The notes beneath the pieces are model-generated. The model was not told the DNA's origin. It did no database searches and was given only the letters and a program-made list of their open reading frames with translations. The translations under genes and the position numbers were made by a program. DNA of 64,000 bases from Lentibacter algarum (lineage in GTDB: Bacteria > Pseudomonadota > Alphaproteobacteria > Rhodobacterales > Rhodobacteraceae). This document shows, one piece after another, positions 28,828 to 36,106 of the stretch (position 1 is the stretch's first letter; each line of letters starts with the position of its first letter). The stretch spans positions 1,860,001 through 1,924,000 of the forward strand of contig NZ_CP158687.1 in assembly GCF_040580765.1 (NCBI RefSeq). The letters run 5' to 3'.

Positions 28828-29244
28828 TTAGCCGCCGCAGCCGCCAATTGTCACTTTTACTGTTGAGCTTGCGCGTGCGAACGTGCCGTCAGCCATTTTG
28901 GCCACTGCAACAACATCTTGCGTACCTGCAAGACGAATGCGCGTAGAAGCACTCTGGCTGCCTGAAAGCTCACCAAATTTAAATGTCGCCACATCAGGTG
29001 TCGGGTTGCCGGCCGCCAGAAGCAAAATCGCCTCTGCGCCTTCAGCCGATACGCTGACTGGAACAGTGTTACCATTTTCGGCGATTTCAGGAGCTGTCAG
29101 CGTTACGCCGCCTTCAGCTACATCCGCGCCACCTGTAAACGCTGCAATCATGTCGTCCGCGGCCGCAGTGGCCTGAAACGGCAGAATTGTCAGAGCAACA
29201 GCGCCGGCCCCAAGGGCGAGCGTATCACGTCGTGAGAATTCCAT
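28828..29244 (-). CDS. soxY: SoxY, thiosulfate carrier protein
   Basis: Central sulfur carrier, 138 aa. The twin-arginine signal MEFSRRDTLALGAGAVALTIL directs export of the folded SoxYZ pair. The invariant C-terminal swinging arm GGCGG is present, with Cys136 as the covalent carrier of sulfur intermediates. AAGGAG precedes the start. It follows soxX by 46 bases and precedes soxZ. Confidence 0.97.
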   Translation of the reverse strand: MEFSRRDTLALGAGAVALTILPFQATAAADDMIAAFTGGADVAEGGVTLTAPEIAENGNTVPVSVSAEGAEAILLLAAGNPTPDVATFKFGELSGSQSASTRIRLAGTQDVVAVAKMADGTFARASSTVKVTIGGCGG

Positions 29245-29290
29245 ATCTAACTCCTTTTACGTCTCTCTCAAAGTGCTCCGGAAACCCGGA

Positions 29291-29767
29291 TCACTCGTCT
29301 TTCAATGTCATAAGGAACGCAACAACATCTTCGATTTGCTGCGCACTCAAAAGTGGATCAAGCGCACCCTCGGCAGCTTTGCCCGTATAGGCATTGCCAG
29401 GGCGATCAAAGCCTTCGACTTTGTAGTAGCTTGGCATCATCGTTCCGTCGTATGTCAGCTTCGCGTTTGAAACGATGCCGCGCAATTCGGCTTCATTCCA
29501 ACGATCCGCGACACCATCAAGCGCAGGGCCGATGTTACCTGGAAACGCTACGTCTGGCAGCGAGCTGACGACGTGACAAGCAACGCAGTTGCCTTTGCTG
29601 CGGCTAGAGTAGACACCGATGCCTTCCTCTACGCTGCCGGCTACGCCGCTCAGCGACATTTCAACCGCGCCATCTTCCGTGAAGACGACATTTGCTGGCT
29701 CAACTGTTTCGGCATATGCCGCTCCAGCTGTAAGCGTTGCCGCCAGTGCAAGTGTTGTGAACCTCAT
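29291..29767 (-). CDS. soxX: SoxX, monoheme cytochrome c subunit of SoxAX
   Basis: Electron-accepting heme subunit of SoxAX, 158 aa from ATG 29767, with GGGAGGAAAT upstream and signal peptide MRFTTLALAATLTAGAAYA. One heme site CVACH is at residues 61-65. The later GTMMPSYYKVEGF contains the probable methionine axial ligand. It is the first gene of the soxXYZA transcription unit; the 159-base gap before it holds a candidate operator and promoter. Confidence 0.95.
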   Translation of the reverse strand: MRFTTLALAATLTAGAAYAETVEPANVVFTEDGAVEMSLSGVAGSVEEGIGVYSSRSKGNCVACHVVSSLPDVAFPGNIGPALDGVADRWNEAELRGIVSNAKLTYDGTMMPSYYKVEGFDRPGNAYTGKAAEGALDPLLSAQQIEDVVAFLMTLKDE

Positions 29768-29815
29768 ATTTCCTCCCTTGGCCACCCGTGTTCTAAAGCT
29801 AGGTTAGCTTTGCAT

Positions 29816-29868
29816 ACCGTAGTGGACAGGCAAGAGACTCGCAACAACAAATTCAGAAAAATGAATTT
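29816..29868 (-). promoter_or_regulatory. Candidate SoxR operator and promoter upstream of soxX
   Basis: A perfect palindrome AAATTC-N8-GAATTT lies at 29849-29868. Its core ATTC-N8-GAAT is, as I recall, the form bound by SqrR/BigR-type ArsR repressors. Four bases further toward soxX, a minus-strand -35 (TTGCGA, 29839-29844), a 17-base spacer and a weak -10 (TACGGT, 29816-29821) can be read. In Paracoccus, SoxR is known to bind the equivalent soxW-soxX gap. Confidence 0.65.
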
Positions 29869-29926
29869 ACCTATTTAAAGACCGATCCCTGCCCGACGTT
29901 CCTGAAAGACGCAAAGCCAATAGAAT

Positions 29927-30490
29927 TCATTGCGAAAGTTGCGTTTCCAGCATGCGTGCATGATATTTTTGGAAAGGTTCGTCGCCTGCATAGCCCTTCT
30001 CGTTCACCCAAGTAAGCATATTCAGCGTTGTCCATTTCCCAAACGCACCAGGCACTTGTGCGACAGCCGCTTGTGGGGCTGTCAGGCCCTCCGCGACTTC
30101 CTCAGGGAAGTAAATCATCAAGGGCGTGAACAGTGCGCCCCACTTCTGGACCATCTCTTTTTCCGGCAAGGTCTCGCCATCAAAATCCGTTACTTCAACG
30201 TCACCGAACATATTGATCTGAACGAAAAAATAGTTGTCCGTGATGTAAGCATCGATCGCAGGGTCAATAAACACCTCTTCGTGCATCTTCTTGCAGTAGA
30301 TGCACCCGCGCTGCTCGATAATAATAGCGAGTCGTTTGCCCTCTGCATTTGCCTCAGCCAGATCTTCACGCAGATCTTTGAACGTATCTCGCATCCATGC
30401 CGTCTTGTGCAGCCCATCGTCTCCAACTTCGGACGCGAGAGCAGGTAGCGCCAGACAGAGCGCCGCGACCATTGCCAATAGCTTTTTCAT
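29927..30490 (-). CDS. soxW: SoxW, periplasmic thioredoxin-like protein
   Basis: A 187-aa exported thioredoxin-fold protein from ATG 30490, with AGGAGAATAAG upstream and signal peptide MKKLLAMVAALCLALPALA. The redox motif is RGCIYC (Cys63, Cys66), followed by KKMHEEVFIDPAIDAYI; the cis-proline region is FTPLMIYF. SoxW receives electrons from the membrane protein SoxV, whose gene is 21 bases upstream, and helps keep the Sox carrier in a working redox state. Confidence 0.92.
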   Translation of the reverse strand: MKKLLAMVAALCLALPALASEVGDDGLHKTAWMRDTFKDLREDLAEANAEGKRLAIIIEQRGCIYCKKMHEEVFIDPAIDAYITDNYFFVQINMFGDVEVTDFDGETLPEKEMVQKWGALFTPLMIYFPEEVAEGLTAPQAAVAQVPGAFGKWTTLNMLTWVNEKGYAGDEPFQKYHARMLETQLSQ

Positions 30491-30511
30491 CTTATTCTCC
30501 TGATTCACTCA

Positions 30512-31252
30512 TCATCCCAGCGTTTGAAAGCTGGGGAAAAAATCTATCATCCAGTTGGCAATCACATTGACGGTATTTGTTGCAATGAGAATCGCAAAGA
30601 CGATCAGCATCACCCCCATGACCTTTTCAACGTGACCTTGGTATTGACGAAACCGCCCCATGAAGCCGAGGAACGGCTTGGCAAAGAAGGCGGCCAAGAC
30701 AAAAGGTGCTGTCATGCCTAGCCCGAAACAGGCCAGTAAAAGGGCACCCTTCCAAAGCTCGCCCATGCCACTGGCCATAAACAGGATCGATGCAAGCACC
30801 GGCCCAACACAAGCCGTCCAGCCAAAGCCAAACGCAAGCCCCATGACATACGCGCCCAAGACAGTTGACGGGTCAGCTTTGCTCTCAACCCGCGCCTCGC
30901 GGTAGAGAAAGCCTATCCGTATGATGCCAAGGAAATGTAGCCCGAACACAAAGATAACCGCCGCCGCAACATAAGACAGTGGCTGCTTCCACTGTGCAAA
31001 GGCCTGGCCCAGCGCCGTTGCCCCCAAGCCAAGCAACATAAAAATAGTGGTTACACCCAAAGCAAACATAAACGCCGAAACAACAAGCCGTTTCTGCGCG
31101 CCAGGCGCAATTTCGCCCTCTTCACGCAGCTCGCTCATCGAAATACCCGCCATGTAACTCAGGTAGAACGGGACCATTGGCAGAATACACGGCGTGAAAA
31201 ACGCCACCAATCCGGCCAGCGCTGCGCCCCAATAGCTGATCTCGCCGAGCAT
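30512..31252 (-). CDS. soxV: SoxV, CcdA-family membrane electron carrier
   Basis: A 246-aa integral membrane protein with six hydrophobic helices of the CcdA/DsbD core. Two conserved cysteines sit in FFTPCILPMVPF (Cys22) and FGFGWTACVGPVLAS, the pair that moves reducing equivalents from cytoplasmic thioredoxin to the periplasm. It passes them to SoxW, and probably to SoxS. AAGGAG precedes the start. It is divergent from soxS across a 72-base control region. Confidence 0.95.
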   Translation of the reverse strand: MLGEISYWGAALAGLVAFFTPCILPMVPFYLSYMAGISMSELREEGEIAPGAQKRLVVSAFMFALGVTTIFMLLGLGATALGQAFAQWKQPLSYVAAAVIFVFGLHFLGIIRIGFLYREARVESKADPSTVLGAYVMGLAFGFGWTACVGPVLASILFMASGMGELWKGALLLACFGLGMTAPFVLAAFFAKPFLGFMGRFRQYQGHVEKVMGVMLIVFAILIATNTVNVIANWMIDFFPSFQTLG

Positions 31253-31274
31253 CGCCCGCGCTCCTTGTCATATT

Positions 31275-31302
31275 AACATATTCAGATTATGTTGAGTGTA
31301 AT
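31275..31302 (+). promoter_or_regulatory. Candidate SoxR operator in the soxV/soxS divergent promoter
   Basis: A 19-base near-perfect palindrome AACATA-N7-TATGTT (31275-31293), with four of the seven centre bases also matching, sits between a plus-strand -35 (TTAACA, 31273-31278) and -10 (TGTAAT, 31297-31302) with an 18-base spacer. A repressor bound here would block soxS-soxR and could reach the soxV promoter. It shares the word ATTCAGA with the soxX operator. SoxR binding to this gap is established in Paracoccus. Confidence 0.55.
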
Positions 31303-31324
31303 TGAAACAGTCAATGATGTTACC

Positions 31325-31708
31325 ATGTTCAGTCGTCTTATTTTCTCGATGGCCATTGCCATATTTCTGGCGGGCCAAGCGCTTGCAGTCGAGTTGATTA
31401 TGGTAGAGCAAAAAGGCTGTAGCCATTGCCAAGCTTGGCACAAGGCAATAGGCCCCATTTATCCAAAAACACCGGAGGGCGCGTTTGCCCCGCTGAGTGT
31501 CGTTAATATTTCTGAAGGCGCACCCGATGGGGTTCAATTCGCGCGCAAGGTTGTTTTCACTCCAACATTTGTTCTCGTGGATGAGGGCGCAGAAATCGGC
31601 CGTATCGAAGGTTATCCCGGTGAAGATTTTTTTTGGGGTCTTCTCGAAATGATGTTAAGAGCCAAAACAAGCTATGTAAAACCTGACGGCTCGGCTGCCA
31701 GCAATTAG
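31325..31708 (+). CDS. soxS: SoxS, periplasmic thioredoxin-like protein
   Basis: A 127-aa exported thiol protein with signal peptide MFSRLIFSMAIAIFLAGQALA and redox motif KGCSHC (Cys32, Cys35) followed by QAWHKAIGPIYPKTPEGAFAPL. In Paracoccus, SoxS reactivates the SoxYZ carrier. An ATG at 31289 is in frame, but it lies inside the operator palindrome, so I start at 31325. A T8 run at 31627-31634 crosses codons for DFFW; the frame is intact here. soxR follows 39 bases later. Confidence 0.9.
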   Translation: MFSRLIFSMAIAIFLAGQALAVELIMVEQKGCSHCQAWHKAIGPIYPKTPEGAFAPLSVVNISEGAPDGVQFARKVVFTPTFVLVDEGAEIGRIEGYPGEDFFWGLLEMMLRAKTSYVKPDGSAASN

Positions 31709-31747
31709 AACAACAGGGGCATCAAGCTCCGCGCAGAAGGATACCCG

Positions 31748-32086
31748 ATGGGACTTCCACAATTTACCGATGATCTGACCGATGCAGAGATCGACAACTT
31801 CATGGACAATGCCACCAAGGCATCAAACTTCCTCAAGACAGTAAGCCATGAAGGCCGCCTGATGATCCTCTGTCATTTGGTAACGGGAGAGAAGTCGGTG
31901 ACCGAACTGGAAAGCCTGTTGTCCGCCCGCCAAGCTGCGGTCAGCCAGCAGCTTTCCCGCTTGCGCATGGAGGGCCTAGTTATTCCGCGTCGTGACGGCA
32001 AAGCCATTTACTACCGATTGGCAGACAATCGCCCCAAACGTATTTTGGAGCTTGTTTACGAGCTGTTTTGCGACGACGATAGCTAA
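31748..32086 (+). CDS. soxR: SoxR, ArsR-family sulfur-responsive repressor
   Basis: A 112-aa winged-helix repressor. The recognition helix is in SARQAAVSQQLSRLRMEGLVIPRRDGKAIYYRL. Cys42 (MILCHLV) and Cys108 (ELFCDD) sit almost exactly where the persulfide sensor SqrR has its two reactive cysteines (41 and 107), so sulfide, thiosulfate or persulfide could form a bridge between them and release DNA. It lies between soxS and the SoxT-like gene, with AAGGA upstream. It should bind the two dyads at 29849 and 31275. Confidence 0.92.
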   Translation: MGLPQFTDDLTDAEIDNFMDNATKASNFLKTVSHEGRLMILCHLVTGEKSVTELESLLSARQAAVSQQLSRLRMEGLVIPRRDGKAIYYRLADNRPKRILELVYELFCDDDS

Positions 32087-32118
32087 ACACGCCGCATCGT
32101 GACTGGGGAGGGTTGCAG

Positions 32119-33171
32119 GTGCTTGAGATGATTTCTGAAAACAGCTTCGTGACGCTTGCTGGCGTTTTTGGCGGCGTTTTGCTCGGGCTGGCTGCGCGAC
32201 TCGGCAGGTTTTGCACACTTGGTGCAATTGAAGACACGCTCTACGGCAATAACACCCTACGCTTGCGCATGTGGGGTCTTGCCATCGGCGCGGCGATCAT
32301 GGGTACATATGCCCTCGCCGGCGCAGGTTTGGTTCCGCTAGAGCAGAGCTTTTATCTTTCGATCACGTGGATGCCTCTCGCGTCAATCACGGGCGGGTTG
32401 CTCTTTGGCTATGGCATGGCGCTTGCGGGCAACTGCGGCTTTGGAGCTTTGGCGCGTCTTGGAGGCGGCGACATGCGAGCCTTCGTTATTGTTCTGGTGA
32501 TGGGCGTCTCGGCATATGCCGTGCTTTCGGGTCCTCTCGCTTATCTGCGCATCTGGGCCTTTCCGCAGACCCAAGCGGCAACGCCCCCTGGTATCGTTCA
32601 TTTTATCGCGGCCCAAACTGGCATTGGCATATCATCACTTGGGATGTCGATCGGCTTGCTCATCGCCCTTGCCTCTCTCGCCTCACCCGCCTTTCTCAAG
32701 CGGCCCGCCTCCGCGTTCTGGGCATTGGTTGTGGCAGCGGCAATTGTCAGCGGCTGGGCCGCGTCGGGCTATATTTCGGCCTACGGTTTTGGCGCTTTTC
32801 CCGTTGTGTCCCATAGTTTTAGTGCTCCCGTCGGCGAAGCCCTTCTCTTTGCCATGACCTCATCAGCCGGCCTGCCCTCGTTTGCGGTAGGTTCTGTGGC
32901 GGGGGTTCTGATCGGAGCCTTTATCGGCTCTCTCATCAAAGGACATTTCCGTTGGGAAGCCTGCGAAGATCCGCGCGAATTACGTCGCCAACTCTTGGGC
33001 GGAGCCCTGATGGGCGCAGGCGCTGTGATCGCCATGGGATGCACCGTTGGCCAAGGTCTTTCGGCATTTTCTACGCTTAGTTACTCAGCTCCCGTCACAT
33101 TCGCAGCTATTTTTGCAGGAGCGGCCTTCGGCTTGAGGCAGCTCATTGAAGGCTTTCAACCCGCAGAATGA
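32119..33171 (+). CDS. YeeE/YedE-family sulfur transporter (SoxT-like)
   Basis: A 350-aa membrane protein with about nine hydrophobic helices. I start at GTG 32119, because GGGGAGGG lies six bases upstream; ATG 32128 is the alternative. Two repeats carry the family cysteine motifs: RLGRFCTLGAIED, GYGMALAGNCGFGALARLGGGD and later IAMGCTVGQGLSAFSTL. YeeE/YedE proteins move thiosulfate or other sulfur species inward. Linked to soxS-soxR it matches SoxT of other Sox clusters, which may supply the intracellular inducer for SoxR. That role is inference. Confidence 0.88.
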   Translation: MLEMISENSFVTLAGVFGGVLLGLAARLGRFCTLGAIEDTLYGNNTLRLRMWGLAIGAAIMGTYALAGAGLVPLEQSFYLSITWMPLASITGGLLFGYGMALAGNCGFGALARLGGGDMRAFVIVLVMGVSAYAVLSGPLAYLRIWAFPQTQAATPPGIVHFIAAQTGIGISSLGMSIGLLIALASLASPAFLKRPASAFWALVVAAAIVSGWAASGYISAYGFGAFPVVSHSFSAPVGEALLFAMTSSAGLPSFAVGSVAGVLIGAFIGSLIKGHFRWEACEDPRELRRQLLGGALMGAGAVIAMGCTVGQGLSAFSTLSYSAPVTFAAIFAGAAFGLRQLIEGFQPAE

Positions 33172-33183
33172 ACCGATTTCGTT

Positions 33184-33882
33184 TCAGTCTGCGCGTGCCG
33201 CTGCCAAAATTGGTCCGTGACCGCGTGTTTGCAAGATAATTGCCGTTTTTTCGGAACCACTCGCGCGCTCACTTGTCTCAAACGGGCTCTTCATATCCCA
33301 GATATCGAGTACTTTGATCTCCGTGACAATATTCGCGTAGGCAATCTCTCGGCCCGCATTTTCACCCTTTTGGATTTGGGTCACGCCTTGCGGCATATAG
33401 CGGACCATAAGCACAGCCACAGGCTGCGCCACACCTTGCGCCTGCGCCGAGATACGCAGCTTTCCCGCGTCGCGAACCACAGTCAGGCTCGCCTTACCCG
33501 CTTGCGCTTGATGACGCTTTATCAAGCTGTTCACCTCGACGGGGTGGTTTCCGACAACGTGCTGCTCACCCTGAACAATCATCTGAGGCGTGTAAACGGA
33601 GCGACGCCCACCAACATGAGCATAAGCGCGCTGACGCTCGGAATGTGCCTTCTGACCAAAAACATCTTTCCAGCCAATATAATCCCAATAATCAACATGC
33701 ATCCCAAGCGCGAGGACATCGTCGCGCTTTGCAAGCTCATGCAAAAATGCGTCAGCTGGCGGACAACTCGAACAGCCCTGCGAGGTGAAGAGCTCAACAA
33801 CAACAAGTCTTCGCTCCTCGGCCCCAGCCGATGCTGCAAAGCCCGTAAGCATGAGTATGACAAATGTTATGATGCGCCACAT
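33184..33882 (-). CDS. DUF1223 exported thioredoxin-like protein
   Basis: A 232-aa secreted protein from ATG 33882, with GAAGGAG upstream and signal peptide MWRIITFVILMLTGFAASAGA. The core is VVVELFTSQGCSSCPPADAFLHELAKRDDVLALGMHVDYWDYIGWKDVFG, typical of DUF1223, with a redox-like CSSC in a thioredoxin-type fold. YTPQMIVQG is the conserved cis-proline region. It ends 12 bases from the convergent SoxT-like gene. A link to periplasmic thiol chemistry of the Sox system is possible, but DUF1223 genes are widespread outside sox. Confidence 0.88.
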   Translation of the reverse strand: MWRIITFVILMLTGFAASAGAEERRLVVVELFTSQGCSSCPPADAFLHELAKRDDVLALGMHVDYWDYIGWKDVFGQKAHSERQRAYAHVGGRRSVYTPQMIVQGEQHVVGNHPVEVNSLIKRHQAQAGKASLTVVRDAGKLRISAQAQGVAQPVAVLMVRYMPQGVTQIQKGENAGREIAYANIVTEIKVLDIWDMKSPFETSERASGSEKTAIILQTRGHGPILAAARAD

Positions 33883-33960
33883 GGGCTTCTCCTTCACGCT
33901 TTCGCTAATCATGACATAGCGCAAAGAGGGTCTCACTCACCAATCAAGGTTTCGAGAGAC

Positions 33961-33990
33961 TTGGGCGGGTTTTGTTTCAAACCCGCCCAA
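33961..33990. terminator. Strong hairpin downstream of the FKBP gene
   Basis: Perfect 12-base inverted repeat TTGGGCGGGTTT / AAACCCGCCCAA with a six-base loop, just after the FKBP stop on the minus strand. There is no clear T-run beyond the stem on either strand, so it may act as an mRNA-end stabiliser or weak terminator. Confidence 0.6.
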
Positions 33991-33996
33991 AACAGT

Positions 33997-34425
33997 TTAG
34001 TTGACGGACACGAGTTCAATCTCAAATGTCAGATCTTTGCCTGCCAACGGATGATTGGCATCTAGAACAACTGTTTCATCCGTAATCTCCGCAACTGTAA
34101 GCGGCATAATTTCGCCGCGCTCGTTCTTGGCTTGAAGCTGCAAACCAACCTCAAGAGGAATATCAGCAGGAATTTCTGTGCGGGGAACAGCTTGGCGCGC
34201 TTCGGCGTGATGGGGGCCATAAGCATCTTCCGAGGCAATCTCGACACGCTTCTCATCACCGACTTTCATTCCAGGAAGCGCAACATCAAGGCCTGGAATA
34301 ATCTGGCCTGAGCCAACCACAAACTCCAGTGGATCATTGCCTTGGCTCGAATCAAAAACAGATCCGTCGCTCAGGGTTCCAGTATAGTGAATGCGTACGG
34401 TATCACCGCTTTTTACTTCGCTCAT
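33997..34425 (-). CDS. FKBP-type peptidyl-prolyl isomerase (SlyD-like)
   Basis: A 142-aa cytoplasmic foldase with no signal peptide. N-terminal FKBP strands: VKSGDTVRIHYTGTLSDGSVFDSS and the PGLDVALPGMKVGDEKRVEI segment. An insert-in-flap domain (EDAYGPHHAEARQAVPRTEIPADIPLEVGLQLQ) is followed by DETVVLDANHPLAGKDLTFEIELVSV, matching SlyD proteins. The His-rich nickel-binding tail of enterobacterial SlyD is absent, as in most short relatives. Confidence 0.92.
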   Translation of the reverse strand: MSEVKSGDTVRIHYTGTLSDGSVFDSSQGNDPLEFVVGSGQIIPGLDVALPGMKVGDEKRVEIASEDAYGPHHAEARQAVPRTEIPADIPLEVGLQLQAKNERGEIMPLTVAEITDETVVLDANHPLAGKDLTFEIELVSVN

Positions 34426-34596
34426 AGCGTGTCCAGTTCTATTTGGGGGAAATGAATTTAGAGGCCGCGCCAGCTGCGCAGGTTCTCAGGCTCGCAAATA
34501 AACTAAACGTCAAATCTCCTGAATGCAAACACCCAGCGCATTGACCTTTCCTATCCCCTCCCCCAGTGTTTTGCGAAGTCACCAAGGGAGAATGTG

Positions 34597-35295
34597 ATGT
34601 CTACAAAAGCCTGCGTCTTTGATGCCTATGGAACTCTATTTGACGTCACCGCCGCGGCCCGCGAAGCCGCCGCAGAACCCGCCTTTCCAGAGTTGGCCGA
34701 CAAGTGGCAAACCCTTGCCGCGCTTTGGCGCGACAAACAGCTCAATTACACTTGGCTTCGCGCCGTGACAGGCGATCATACAGACTTCTGGCAAGTGACG
34801 GGCGATGGACTTGACTGGGCGCTCGAAGCGACAGGCCTCCACGGCAATCCCGATCTGCGTGAGCGGCTGTTGCAGCTCTATTGGTCCCTCTCAGCCTTTG
34901 CCGAAGTCCCTGAGATGCTGCAACGATTGCGCGCAGCAGGGCTTCAAACGGCAATCCTGTCCAATGGATCGCCCGATATGCTCAATGGTGCGGTCTCATC
35001 CGCTGGCTTATCAGGCCAGTTTGACGCCGTGCTCTCGGTCCAAGATGTTGGCGTTTTCAAACCCTCGGGCAAAGTTTATCAGCTGGTTGAAACAGTGTTG
35101 GGCGCTAAGCCAAATGAGGTGATCTTTGTATCCTCCAACGGCTGGGACGCCTCCTGCGCAACATCGTTCGGTTTTGAAACCGTCTGGGTTAACCGCACGG
35201 GCCTGCCCATGGATCGCCTCTCTGGCAAGCCCAAGCATATCTTGAGTGACTTGAAAGAACTGCCTGAACTGGTCGCTGAGCGCAACAATGCCTAA
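34597..35295 (+). CDS. Haloacid dehalogenase type II
   Basis: A 232-aa HAD-superfamily hydrolase. The nucleophile motif ACVFDAYGTLFDV has Asp9; later marks are ILSNGSPDML (motif II) and GKVYQLVETVLGAKPNEVIFVSSNGWDASCATSFGF, which resembles the L-2-haloacid dehalogenase signature. It would cleave short 2-haloacids or, less specifically, phosphoesters. ATG 34597 has AAGGGAG six bases upstream. It overlaps the next gene by eight bases, starting a run of catabolic-looking genes. Confidence 0.88.
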   Translation: MSTKACVFDAYGTLFDVTAAAREAAAEPAFPELADKWQTLAALWRDKQLNYTWLRAVTGDHTDFWQVTGDGLDWALEATGLHGNPDLRERLLQLYWSLSAFAEVPEMLQRLRAAGLQTAILSNGSPDMLNGAVSSAGLSGQFDAVLSVQDVGVFKPSGKVYQLVETVLGAKPNEVIFVSSNGWDASCATSFGFETVWVNRTGLPMDRLSGKPKHILSDLKELPELVAERNNA

Positions 35296-36106
35296 GTTCC
35301 AGACATCAGACGGGCTATCGCTTCATTATGAAGACGAGGGAGTGGGCACGCCCCTCCTCTGCCTGTCTGGCCTCACACGCACGGTGCGCGACTTTGACTT
35401 TGTGGCACCGCACCTCGCCCATATGCGGCTTATCCGGCTGGATTACCGCGGTCGCGGGTTGTCGGACTGGGCCGATCCAAGCACCTATACACCGCTCATT
35501 GAGGGCCGTGACGTGCTCGAACTTATGGATCACCTGGCGCTGTCACAAGCGGCGGTTTTGGGAACATCTCGTGGCGGGCTTATCGCTATGACACTCTCGG
35601 CCATGGCCAAACCGCGCCTGCTTGGTGTGGCGCTCAATGATGTCGGGCCAGTGCTTGCTCGCCAAGGCCTTGAAAAGATTGCGCTCGTGATTGGTAAAAA
35701 GCCCAACTTCAAGGACTTTGACAGCCTTCTGAAAGTTTGGCCCGACCTTGCACAAGGCTTTGATAACGTCCCGACCATTCGCTTTCGTGAAGAAATTTCT
35801 CGGCTGTTTACCCAAGGCGATACCGGACTAGAACTCAATTACGATCCAGCCCTACGTCAAGGTGTTCTTGCTGCACTTGACGCGGATCTGCCCGATCTCT
35901 GGCCACTCTTTGAGACACTCTCAGATTTGCCCCTCTGCGCATTGCGTGGAGCAAACTCCAACCTGCTAAGTGAAACAACCTTCTCGCAAATGCGCGAACG
36001 TCGCCCCGATATGATCGCCGCCGTGGTCCCTGACCGTGGCCATGTGCCCTACTTAGACGAACCCGCAGCGCTTGAAGCGCTGCTTCAATGGACGAAACGC
36101 CTATGA
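35288..36106 (+). CDS. Alpha/beta hydrolase
   Basis: A 272-aa cytoplasmic hydrolase. The oxyanion region is LCLSGLTRTVRDFDFVAPHL, the nucleophile elbow is GTSRGG (Ser in AAVLGTSRGGLIAMTL), and the late catalytic His is in VVPDRGHVPYLDEPAAL. LDYRGRGLSDW is typical of carboxylesterase and hydrolytic dehalogenase relatives. Substrate is unknown. It overlaps the dehalogenase gene upstream and the dehydratase gene downstream (ATGA), so the three are probably translated together. Confidence 0.88.
   Translation: MPKFQTSDGLSLHYEDEGVGTPLLCLSGLTRTVRDFDFVAPHLAHMRLIRLDYRGRGLSDWADPSTYTPLIEGRDVLELMDHLALSQAAVLGTSRGGLIAMTLSAMAKPRLLGVALNDVGPVLARQGLEKIALVIGKKPNFKDFDSLLKVWPDLAQGFDNVPTIRFREEISRLFTQGDTGLELNYDPALRQGVLAALDADLPDLWPLFETLSDLPLCALRGANSNLLSETTFSQMRERRPDMIAAVVPDRGHVPYLDEPAALEALLQWTKRL

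Noticed and set aside
31289..31324. Upstream in-frame ATG as the soxS start
   Set aside because: It falls within the operator palindrome and before the -10 box, so it would not be in the transcript; the signal peptide starts at 31325.
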